Positions 1 to 5,830 of a stretch of DNA of 17,358 nucleotides are shown here, in pieces. Position 1 is the stretch's first letter. Every line of letters begins with the position of its first letter. The stretch spans positions 1-17,358 of the forward strand of contig JAYSFC010000080.1 in the NCBI GenBank assembly GCA_041913505.1, in the 5' to 3' direction. The notes beneath the pieces were generated by a model. That model was not told the DNA's origin, searched no databases, and worked only from the letters and a program-made list of their open reading frames with translations. This DNA comes from JAYSFC01 sp041913505. Its GTDB lineage: Bacteria; Pseudomonadota; Gammaproteobacteria; Burkholderiales; Burkholderiaceae_C. The position numbers and the translations under genes were made by a program.

Positions 1-155
1 GACGCGACAAGATCAAGCTGGAATCCACTGCGGGTACCGGCCACTTCTACACCACCACCAAGAACAAGAAGACGATGCCCGAGAAGATGGCGATCATGAA
101 GTTTGATCCCAAGGCTCGCAAGCACGTCGAGTACAAGGAAATCAAGCTGAAGTAA
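1..155 (+). CDS. rpmG: 50S ribosomal protein L33, 3' part only
   Basis: The gene enters from the left edge; the frame from base 3 reads RDKIKLESTAGTGHFYTTTK and ends EYKEIKLK before TAA at 153-155. L33 is a small protein of the large ribosomal subunit, about 56 residues in this group, so roughly the first six residues lie outside the window. The visible part carries the L33 signature TGHFYTTTKNKK and the basic FDPKARKHVEYKE end. The zinc-binding cysteine pairs of some L33 paralogues are absent, so this is the cysteine-free form. It is normally the second gene of an rpmB-rpmG operon; the terminator directly after it shows that it is the last gene of its unit. Confidence 0.97.
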   Translation, partial: RDKIKLESTAGTGHFYTTTKNKKTMPEKMAIMKFDPKARKHVEYKEIKLK

Positions 156-177
156 TTCAGCCGGTTTCCTGAACCAC

Positions 178-214
178 AAAAAAACCGCCTGGCGCAAGTC
201 CGGCGGTTTTTTTT
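178..214 (+). terminator. Rho-independent terminator after rpmG, probably bidirectional
   Basis: The stem ACCGCC (184-189) pairs with GGCGGT (202-207) around a 12-base loop and is followed by eight T residues. Seven A residues precede the stem, which pair further with the T run and also give a U-tract on the minus strand. It can therefore stop both rpmG transcription and transcription of the convergent desaturase gene. Confidence 0.93.
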
Positions 215-223
215 ATGGCCGAT

Positions 224-260
224 CCGATCTCCAGAAACCGACTTCGGCCCCGGAGATCGG
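224..260. other. Perfect 9-bp inverted repeat downstream of the desaturase
   Basis: CCGATCTCC (224-232) and GGAGATCGG (252-260) are exact inverted copies separated by 19 bases, and the loop holds a further short CCG/CGG pairing. It lies between the desaturase stop codon and the rpmG terminator, so it would form a hairpin in the 3' untranslated part of the desaturase mRNA. It has no U-tract, so mRNA 3'-end protection is at least as likely as termination. Confidence 0.5.
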
Positions 261-276
261 CACTGCGCGCACTGGC

Positions 277-1500
277 TCAGGCGTGGGCCGCGCGCAGCTT
301 CAGGGAAAACTCCTTGAGCGCGGCGATGCCGCTCTCTTCCGCCCGGCGGCACCAGGCCTGCAAATCGGCCGTGAGCTGCTCGCGCGAGTGCGAGGTATTG
401 AGCCAGAGCTGGCGCAGTTCTTCGCGCATGGTCACCATCTTGTCGAGCGCAGGATGGGACGCGCGCACCTGGGCCAGCTGCGGTTGCGCGCGCGCCGGCA
501 CCTTCTCGGCGTCGCGGTGCAGCCAGCGCTTGGCGGCCTTCATCGTCGATACGGCGGACACGTCGGCCTTGCGCGCCTTGAGGGCAGCGATCTCGTCCTT
601 GCAGGCCTGGCGCACGCCGCGCGCGTAGCCGGCCATGACCTCGTAGCGGTTGGCGATCAGGGCCTCCAGCGTCTTCTCGTCGGCCACGGGCTTGACGGCG
701 CCCAGTTGCAGTTTGGGCGGCACCTTCTTGACGGTGGCCCAGCCAATCCGGCGCATGAGGCTGATGTAGACCCAGCCGACGTCGAACTCGTAGGGCTTGA
801 CCGAGAACTTGGCCGCCGTGGGGTAGGTGTGGTGGTTGTTGTGCAGCTCCTCGCCGCCAATCACCAGTCCCCAGGGCACGAGGTTGGTGGAGGCGTCCTG
901 CGCCTCGAAGTTGCGGTAGCCCCAGAAATGGCCCACGCCGTTGACCACGCCAGCAGCCCAGAACGGAATCCATGCCATCTGCACGGCCCACACGGCCGCG
1001 CCGGCCGCGCCAAACAGCACCAGGTTCAGGATGAGCATGAAGCCCACACCCTGCCACGAGAAGCGGCTGTAAACGTTGCGCTCCATCCAGTCGTCGGGCG
1101 TGCCGTGGCCGAACTTCTTGAGCGTGTCGGCGTTCTTCGCCTCGGCGCGGTAGAGCTCGGCGCCCTTCCACATCACGGTGTCGAGGCCGCGCGTCTGCGG
1201 GCTGTGCGGGTCGTCGGGCGTTTCGCACTTGGCGTGGTGCTTGCGGTGGATGGCCACCCACTCCTTGGTCACCATGCCCGTGCCAATCCAGAGCCAAAAA
1301 CGGAAGAAATGCGACGGCACCGGCCCCAGGTCCAGCGCGCGGTGCGCCTGGCAGCGGTGCAGGAAGATGGTGACGGCCGCGATGGTGATGTGCGTCGTCG
1401 CCAGGGTGTAGAGAACGATCTGCCACCAGGACAGATTCCACAGTCCATGGGCCAGCCAGTCAATGGCAGCGTTCAGCACGGCCCAATCGGGTAACAGCAT
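277..1500 (-). CDS. Membrane acyl-CoA/fatty acid desaturase (DesA/delta-9 type)
   Basis: This is a di-iron membrane desaturase that puts a double bond into fatty acyl chains and so sets membrane fluidity. The three histidine boxes are present: HRCQAH at residues 48-53, HRKHH at 85-89 and HNNHH at 220-224. An extra conserved histidine lies in GVGHFWGYRN near 191. Hydrophobic segments lie near 27-47, 65-77 and 152-187. Beyond about residue 260 it has a soluble, charged helical tail of some 145 residues that the catalytic core does not need. I chose ATG 1500 (407 aa) because AAGG lies 11 bases before it and the protein then begins MLLPDWAVL. ATG 1521 is the alternative; GTG 1536 falls in a leader hairpin. 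The gene is 128 bp downstream of the rsmB-like gene on the same strand and may have its own promoter. The family is clear; the substrate and position of the double bond are inferred. Confidence 0.92.
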   Translation of the reverse strand: MLLPDWAVLNAAIDWLAHGLWNLSWWQIVLYTLATTHITIAAVTIFLHRCQAHRALDLGPVPSHFFRFWLWIGTGMVTKEWVAIHRKHHAKCETPDDPHSPQTRGLDTVMWKGAELYRAEAKNADTLKKFGHGTPDDWMERNVYSRFSWQGVGFMLILNLVLFGAAGAAVWAVQMAWIPFWAAGVVNGVGHFWGYRNFEAQDASTNLVPWGLVIGGEELHNNHHTYPTAAKFSVKPYEFDVGWVYISLMRRIGWATVKKVPPKLQLGAVKPVADEKTLEALIANRYEVMAGYARGVRQACKDEIAALKARKADVSAVSTMKAAKRWLHRDAEKVPARAQPQLAQVRASHPALDKMVTMREELRQLWLNTSHSREQLTADLQAWCRRAEESGIAALKEFSLKLRAAHA

Positions 1501-1531
1501 AGGGGGAGTAACCTTTTCCATAAGCAAGGGG

Positions 1532-1552
1532 GCCACCGCCCACGGCGGAGGC
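1532..1552 (-). promoter_or_regulatory. GC-rich hairpin in the desaturase 5' leader
   Basis: CCGCC (1536-1540) pairs with GGCGG (1544-1548) around a 3-base loop, and GCC (1532-1534) pairs with GGC (1550-1552) past one mismatch. The hairpin lies about 31 bases upstream of the chosen desaturase start and 10 bases upstream of the alternative ATG. A TAAAAT hexamer on the minus strand at 1567-1562 could be the -10 box of a promoter feeding this leader; I see no good -35 partner for it. Confidence 0.4.
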
Positions 1553-1628
1553 TAACCCTTGATTTTAGAATGCCGCCCCTGCGGTTGGTTCAGCCAATCC
1601 CTAGGATTTACGCTGACTTACCGCCGTT

Positions 1629-2903
1629 TCACGCCTTTTTGGCCCAGATCGCGGCAAAGAATCCGTCCGTCTGGTGCCGGTGCGGCCACAAGCGCAGGTA
1701 GCGCATGCCGCTGTCGCCGCCACTGCACAGGTCTGTGGCCTGCTCCACCTTGAGCTGCGCGAGCAATTCTCCCGCCTCGAGCGGCACGAAGTCGGGGTGG
1801 GCCGCCGCAAAAGCCTCCGCGATGGCCTCGTTTTCCTCGGGCAGCACGCTGCAGGTGGCGTACACGAGGCGCCCGCCCGGCTTCACGAGGCGCGCGGCGC
1901 TATCGAGGATGGCCGTCTGCTTGGCCGTGAGCTCCTGCACGGCCTGGAGCGACTGGCGCCACTTGAGGTCGGGGTTGCGGCGCAGCGTGCCCAGGCCCGA
2001 GCACGGCGCATCGACCAGCACGCGGTCGATCTTGCCGGCCAGGCGCTTCACGCGCTCGTCGCGCTCGTGGGCGATGGCGGCCGGGTGCACGTTCGACAGG
2101 CCCGAGCGCGCCAGGCGCGGCTTGAGCGCGTCGAGCCGGTGGCCCGACACGTCGAAGGCATAAAGGCGCCCCGTGTTGCGCATCTGCGCACCGATGGCCA
2201 GGGTCTTGCCACCCGCGCCGGCACAGAAGTCCACCACCATCTCGCCGCGCTTGGCGTCGAGCAGCAGCGCGAGCAGCTGCGAGCCCTCGTCCTGCACCTC
2301 GATGGCGCCGCGCTGGAACGCATCCACCTTGGTGAGGGCTGGTTTGCCCTCGACGCGCAGGCCCCAGGGCGAGTACGGAGTCGCTACCGATTTAATAGCT
2401 GCCTTCGCCAGTTCCTTCTGCACATCAGCCCGTTTTGCCGTCAAGGCGTTGACGCGCAGGTCCAGCGGGGCGCTTTGCGACAGGCTGTCCACCAGCGGCC
2501 AGAAGCCGTCGCCGAGCTGGGCCTTGAGCGGCGCGACCAGCCATTCGGGCAGGTTGTGGCGCTGGGGTTCGAGCAGTTCGTCGTCGCGCACACCGTCGCA
2601 GGCATCGACCCAGGTCCGCTCCTGCTCGGACAGCGCGCTCTTGAGGAAGTCGCGCGGGCCATGGAAGCCCAGGATGGCCAGGCGCCGCTCCTTGGGGCCC
2701 GAGCCCGAGCGCGCGAGCTGCTCGTACAGCAGCTTCTTGCGCAGCACGGTGTAGACGGTCTCGGCCAGGGTGGCGCGCTCGCGGGGGCCGAGCGCACGGT
2801 GTTCACGGAAATAGCGCGACACCACGGCATCGGCCGGGTGTTCAAACGTCAAGGTGAGCCTGACCAGTTCGGCGCAGGCGTCCAGAAGAGCTTTGGGATG
2901 CAT
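1629..2903 (-). CDS. rsmB: RsmB/NOP-family rRNA (cytosine-5) methyltransferase
   Basis: This is an AdoMet-dependent RNA m5C methyltransferase; the family member RsmB methylates C967 of 16S rRNA. The N-terminal 130 residues are helical and NusB-like (RERATLAETVYTVLRKKLLY). The catalytic domain has motif I DFCAGAGGKT (225-234), motif IV VDAPCSG (297-303) with C301, and motif VI YATCSVLPEENE with the nucleophile C351. The linker IEVQDEGSQL (201-210) is typical. ATG 2903 gives 424 residues and the start MHPKALLDAC; the longer open frame to 2951 adds an unconserved-looking stretch and is rejected. Residues 168-175 are encoded by AT-rich codons that match a dispersed repeat seen elsewhere in the window. 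It is divergent from the DUF1653 gene and upstream of the desaturase. Target-site specificity (C967 or another cytosine) is inferred. Confidence 0.88.
   Translation of the reverse strand: MHPKALLDACAELVRLTLTFEHPADAVVSRYFREHRALGPRERATLAETVYTVLRKKLLYEQLARSGSGPKERRLAILGFHGPRDFLKSALSEQERTWVDACDGVRDDELLEPQRHNLPEWLVAPLKAQLGDGFWPLVDSLSQSAPLDLRVNALTAKRADVQKELAKAAIKSVATPYSPWGLRVEGKPALTKVDAFQRGAIEVQDEGSQLLALLLDAKRGEMVVDFCAGAGGKTLAIGAQMRNTGRLYAFDVSGHRLDALKPRLARSGLSNVHPAAIAHERDERVKRLAGKIDRVLVDAPCSGLGTLRRNPDLKWRQSLQAVQELTAKQTAILDSAARLVKPGGRLVYATCSVLPEENEAIAEAFAAAHPDFVPLEAGELLAQLKVEQATDLCSGGDSGMRYLRLWPHRHQTDGFFAAIWAKKA
2383..2408 (-). repeat. Degenerate 26-bp dispersed repeat, copy A (inside the rsmB-like gene)
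   Basis: On the minus strand this reads GCGAAGGCAGCTATTAAATC followed by GGTAGC. It aligns without gaps to copy B (6269-6294) at 16 of 26 bases and to copy C (15941-15966) at 18 of 26; the core is GCTAyyAAA with a terminal AGC. It is read in frame as AKAAIKSVA within a variable linker of the methyltransferase, and its AT-rich codons stand out from the surrounding GC-rich sequence. Confidence 0.45.
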
Positions 2904-2986
2904 GGGGGCGATTGTCCCATTGCAGCGCCGTCCCGGCGAACCCACGGGCATTGCTAGGATGGCGGCCCTCTACCGCACTCCATGCC

Positions 2987-3226
2987 ATGTTGACCGACAC
3001 CGACCTGCCGCCCCTGCCCGCCGTGCCCCCCGGGCTGTATCGCCATTACAAGGGCGGTCTCTACGAGGTGCTGGGCACCGCCCGCCACAGCGAGACGCTG
3101 GAGCCCATGGTGGTGTACCGCGCGCTCTACGGCGAGCGCGGCCTGTGGGTGCGGCCCGCGGCCATGTTCACCGAGGCGGTGGTGGTAAACGGCGTGCGCC
3201 AGCCGCGCTTTGCGCCGCAAGCCTGA
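2987..3226 (+). CDS. DUF1653 family small protein
   Basis: The 79-residue product MLTDTDLPPLPAVPPGLYRH has the DUF1653 core: a glycine-rich YRHYKGGLYEVLG strand (18-30), a HSE element, MVVYRALYG (41-49) and LWVRPAAMF (53-61). This is a small beta-rich domain of about 65 residues. Its function is unknown; the fold is thought to resemble small SH3-like barrels. ATG 2987 was chosen because the conserved part begins shortly after it and because the frame upstream overlaps the rsmB-like start. No clear Shine-Dalgarno sequence precedes it. It is divergent from the methyltransferase gene across 83 bp and convergent with purN, so it is probably transcribed alone. Confidence 0.85.
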   Translation: MLTDTDLPPLPAVPPGLYRHYKGGLYEVLGTARHSETLEPMVVYRALYGERGLWVRPAAMFTEAVVVNGVRQPRFAPQA

Positions 3227-3245
3227 GCCCCCGCAGGCCCGTAGC

Positions 3246-3284
3246 GCGCTATCAATCTGCGCCTTAAGCTACAATTTTTGAAGC
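3246..3284 (-). repeat. Degenerate dispersed repeat, copy D (overlaps the purN stop codon)
   Basis: On the minus strand the segment from 3284 reads GCTTCAAAAATTGTAGC and continues into GGCGCAGATTGATAGC. The first part matches 11 of 17 bases of copy A, and GCGCAGATTG also occurs in copy C. The purN stop codon (TAG, 3271-3269) and its last four codons lie inside the repeat-like sequence. Confidence 0.4.
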
Positions 3285-3850
3285 AACCCCGCCACGGCGC
3301 GCGGGTAGATCACATGCTCCTGTGTGAGCACGCGCGCGGCCAGCGCGTCGGCCGTGTCGCCCTCCAGCACCGGTACCACGGCCTGGTCGAGAATGGGGCC
3401 CACATCGAGCTCGGCCGTCACCAGGTGCACCGTACAGCCCGCGAACTTGCACCCCGCGTCGATGGCGCGCTGGTGCGTGTGCAGCCCCGTGAAGGCGGGC
3501 AGCAGCGAGGGGTGGATGTTGGTCAGCCGCCCCGCGTAGTGCGCGACAAAGCCCGGCGTAAGGATGCGCATGAACCCCGCGAGCACGACGAGCGCGGGAT
3601 CGTAGCGGTCGATGACCTGCGCAAGCGCGGCGTCGAAGGCCTCGCGGCTCTCGAAGCCCTTGTGGTCCAGCACCTCGGTGGCAATGCCCTGCTCGCGCGC
3701 GTAGGCCAGGCCCTTGGCGTCGGCCTTGTTGCTCACCACGGCCGCCACGCGGGCGCCCAGGCGGCGCTCCCAGTCCTGCTGCTGCGCCGCGCGCACGATG
3801 GCGGCCATGTTGGAGCCGCCGCCGGAGATCAAAATCACGATGTTCTTCAT
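3269..3850 (-). CDS. purN: Phosphoribosylglycinamide formyltransferase 1
   Basis: PurN transfers the formyl group of 10-formyltetrahydrofolate to glycinamide ribonucleotide in the third step of purine synthesis, in the cytosol. The 193-residue product is close to the usual 190-215. It starts MKNIVILISGGGSNM, with the phosphate-binding loop GGGSN at 10-14. The active-site segment NIHPSLLPAFTGLHTH lies at 111-126 and carries N111 and H113; D149 in TAELDVGP completes the catalytic triad known from the E. coli enzyme. ATG 3850 gives this family N-terminus; the same frame stays open to 4378 only because it runs antisense through the yceH gene. It is divergent from yceH with 27 bp between the starts. 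The C-terminus LLQKL and the stop codon lie in a repeat-like sequence. Confidence 0.97.
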   Translation of the reverse strand: MKNIVILISGGGSNMAAIVRAAQQQDWERRLGARVAAVVSNKADAKGLAYAREQGIATEVLDHKGFESREAFDAALAQVIDRYDPALVVLAGFMRILTPGFVAHYAGRLTNIHPSLLPAFTGLHTHQRAIDAGCKFAGCTVHLVTAELDVGPILDQAVVPVLEGDTADALAARVLTQEHVIYPRAVAGLLQKL

Positions 3851-3877
3851 TTGCCCCGGATTATCCCGGACTGACCC

Positions 3878-4591
3878 ATGCCCTTCGATCCCCGCCAGCG
3901 CCCCCTCACCGCCGTGGAAGCCCGCGTGCTCGCCACCCTGCTCGAAAAGGCGCGCACCGTGCCCGACAGCTACCCGCTCACGCTCAATGCCCTGGTCACG
4001 GGCTGCAACCAGAAAAGCAGCCGCGATCCCGTGATGCAGGTGGCCGACGGCGAGGCGCAGGAAGCGCTCGAATCGCTGCGCCGGCTCTCGCTGGCCGTGG
4101 AGATCAGCGGCCAGCGCGCCACGCGCTGGGAGCACAACTTCCCGCGCGGCGTGGGCGTGCCCGACCAGTCGGCCGTGCTGCTGGGCCTCCTGATGCTGCG
4201 CGGCCCGCAGACGGCAGGTGAGCTGCGCATCAACGCCGAGCGCTGGCACCGCTTTGCCGACATCTCCTCGGTCGAGGCCTTTCTGGACGAGCTGCACGAG
4301 CGCAGCGCGGACAAGGGCGGCCCCCTGGTGGCGCTGCTGCCGCGCGCCCCGGGCACCCGCGAGCCGCGCTGGGCCCACCTGCTGTGCGGCCCCGTGGACA
4401 TGCAGGCCCTGCAGGCCGCCGCAGCCGCCGCCAGCCCCGGCGCCGCTCCCGCCGGCGCGGCACTGCAGGCGCGCGTGCAGGCCCTGGAGGCCGAAGTCGC
4501 CGCCCTGCAGGCCACGGTGCGCCGCCTGTGCGCCGAACTGGGCGTGCAGCCGCAGGCCGCCGCACCGTTGTCACCACCCGGACAGGACTAA
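3878..4591 (+). CDS. yceH: YceH/UPF0502 (DUF480) winged-helix protein
   Basis: The 237-residue product has the features of UPF0502: an N-terminal LTAVEARVLATLLEKARTVP (residues 10-29), then PDSYPLTLNALVTGCNQKSS (29-48), and later LLMLRGPQTAGELRINAERW around 105-124. Known structures of this family show two winged-helix domains in tandem, so a nucleic-acid-binding or protein-contact role is likely, but no biological role is settled. After about residue 175 there is an alanine/proline-rich linker, then a coiled-coil segment (ALQARVQALEAEVAALQATV, roughly 190-209) and a short tail, suggesting self-association. The start ATG 3878 lies 27 bp from the purN start on the other strand, so both must share a very compact divergent promoter region or lie in leaderless messages. 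The acyl-CoA dehydrogenase operon follows 45 bp downstream. Confidence 0.93.
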   Translation: MPFDPRQRPLTAVEARVLATLLEKARTVPDSYPLTLNALVTGCNQKSSRDPVMQVADGEAQEALESLRRLSLAVEISGQRATRWEHNFPRGVGVPDQSAVLLGLLMLRGPQTAGELRINAERWHRFADISSVEAFLDELHERSADKGGPLVALLPRAPGTREPRWAHLLCGPVDMQALQAAAAAASPGAAPAGAALQARVQALEAEVAALQATVRRLCAELGVQPQAAAPLSPPGQD

Positions 4592-4592
4592 A

Positions 4593-4604
4593 ACGAACGG
4601 TCGT
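4593..4604. promoter_or_regulatory. Possible TetR-type operator before the acyl-CoA dehydrogenase operon
   Basis: ACGA-ACGG-TCGT is an inverted repeat of 4-base arms around a 4-base centre, directly after the yceH stop and 33 bases before the first dehydrogenase ATG. ACAAAT at 4608-4613 could be a -10 box just after it, which would place the palindrome between -35 and -10. Operators of this general look are used by TetR-family regulators of acyl-CoA genes, but no such regulator is encoded in the window. Short palindromes arise by chance, so this is tentative. Confidence 0.3.
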
Positions 4605-4636
4605 GCTACAAATACCGCTTCACTGGAGACTACCGC

Positions 4637-5818
4637 ATGGATCTCGCATTCACCCCCGAAGAGCAGGCGTTCCGCGAAGAGGTACGCACCTGGGTGCGCG
4701 CCCATCTGCCCGCGCACATCGCCCACAAAGTCCACAACGCCCTGCGCCTGACGCGCGAGGACATGCAGGGCTGGGCCAGGATACTCGGCAAAAAGGGCTG
4801 GCTGGCCTTTGGCTGGCCCCAGCAGTTCGGCGGCCCGGGCTGGACCGCCGTGCAAAAGCACCTGTTTGAAGAGGAATGCGCCCTGGCCGGCGCCCCGCGC
4901 ATCGTGCCCTTCGGGCCGGTGATGGTGGCCCCGGTCATCATGGCCTATGGCACGCCCGAGCAGCAAAAGCGCTTCCTGCCCGGCATCGCCAGCGGCGAGG
5001 TCTGGTGGAGCCAGGGCTACAGCGAGCCCGGCTCGGGCTCGGACCTGGCCAGCGTCAAGACGCGCGCCGAGCGCGTGGGCGACAAGTACATCGTCAACGG
5101 CCAGAAGACCTGGACCACGCTGGGCCAGTACGGCGAGTGGATGTTCAACCTCGTGCGCACCAGCAACGAGGGCAAGCCGCAGACGGGCATCTCCTTCCTG
5201 CTGCTCGACATGAAGAGCCCCGGCGTCACGGTGCGCCCGATCAAGCTGCTCGACGGCGAGTGCGAGGTCAACGAGGTCTTCTTCGACAACGTCGAGGTGC
5301 CCGCCGAGAACCTCATCGGCGAGGAGAACAAGGGCTGGACCTACGCCAAGCACCTGCTCAGCCACGAGCGCACCAACATCGCCGACGTGAACCGCAGCAA
5401 GCGCGAGCTCGAGCGCCTCAAGCGCATCGCCAGAAACGAAGGCCTGTGGGACGACATGCGCTTTCGCGACCAGATCGCGCTGCTCGAAGTGGACATCGTC
5501 GCACTCGAAATGCTGGTGCTGCGCGTGCTCTCGGCCGAGAAGAGCGGCAAGAACTCGCTCGACATCGCGGGCCTGCTCAAGATCAAGGGCAGCGAGATCC
5601 AGCAGCGCTACGCCGAGCTGATGATGCTGGCCGCCGGCCCCTTCGCCCTGCCCTTCATCGAGGAAGCCATGGAAGCGGGCTGGCAAGGCGACTTCCCCGG
5701 CGGCAGCGTGGCCCATGCGCCGCTGGCCTCCACCTACTTCAACATGCGCAAGACCACCATCTACGGTGGCTCGAACGAAGTGCAACGCAACATCGTCGCT
5801 CAAACGGTTCTGGGCTGA
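4637..5818 (+). CDS. Acyl-CoA dehydrogenase, large subunit (PimC-like)
   Basis: This flavoenzyme subunit belongs to the acyl-CoA dehydrogenase family, which oxidises acyl-CoA to the 2,3-enoyl-CoA. The 393-residue product has the N-terminal helical domain MDLAFTPEEQAFREEV, the middle beta domain with the flavin/substrate loop WSQGYSEPGSGSDL (124-137), and the C-terminal YGGSNEVQRN (376-385). The MCAD-type catalytic glutamate (YEG) is replaced by glycine at 377. E244 in SHERT aligns with the isovaleryl-CoA dehydrogenase-type base on helix G and is the likely catalytic residue. The usual flavin-binding QRxxFG is missing; it is present in the partner encoded 12 bp downstream. GGAG at 4625-4628 is a well-placed ribosome binding site. 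The pair resembles PimC/PimD, described for pimeloyl-CoA (dicarboxylic acid) degradation; the actual substrate is unknown. Confidence 0.92.
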   Translation: MDLAFTPEEQAFREEVRTWVRAHLPAHIAHKVHNALRLTREDMQGWARILGKKGWLAFGWPQQFGGPGWTAVQKHLFEEECALAGAPRIVPFGPVMVAPVIMAYGTPEQQKRFLPGIASGEVWWSQGYSEPGSGSDLASVKTRAERVGDKYIVNGQKTWTTLGQYGEWMFNLVRTSNEGKPQTGISFLLLDMKSPGVTVRPIKLLDGECEVNEVFFDNVEVPAENLIGEENKGWTYAKHLLSHERTNIADVNRSKRELERLKRIARNEGLWDDMRFRDQIALLEVDIVALEMLVLRVLSAEKSGKNSLDIAGLLKIKGSEIQQRYAELMMLAAGPFALPFIEEAMEAGWQGDFPGGSVAHAPLASTYFNMRKTTIYGGSNEVQRNIVAQTVLG

Positions 5819-5830
5819 GGAGACAAGAAC

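Noticed and set aside
283..1494. 403-codon plus-strand frame opposite the desaturase
   Set aside because: It is the antisense of a gene with clear histidine boxes; its translation is low-complexity and has no recognisable motif.
1674..2957. 427-codon plus-strand frame opposite the rsmB-like gene
   Set aside because: The minus strand carries all m5C methyltransferase motifs; the plus-strand product is an unconserved GC-driven shadow.
3851..4378. N-terminal extension of purN
   Set aside because: The family N-terminus MKNIVILISGGGSN starts at 3850; the extension is antisense to yceH and has no counterpart in PurN.
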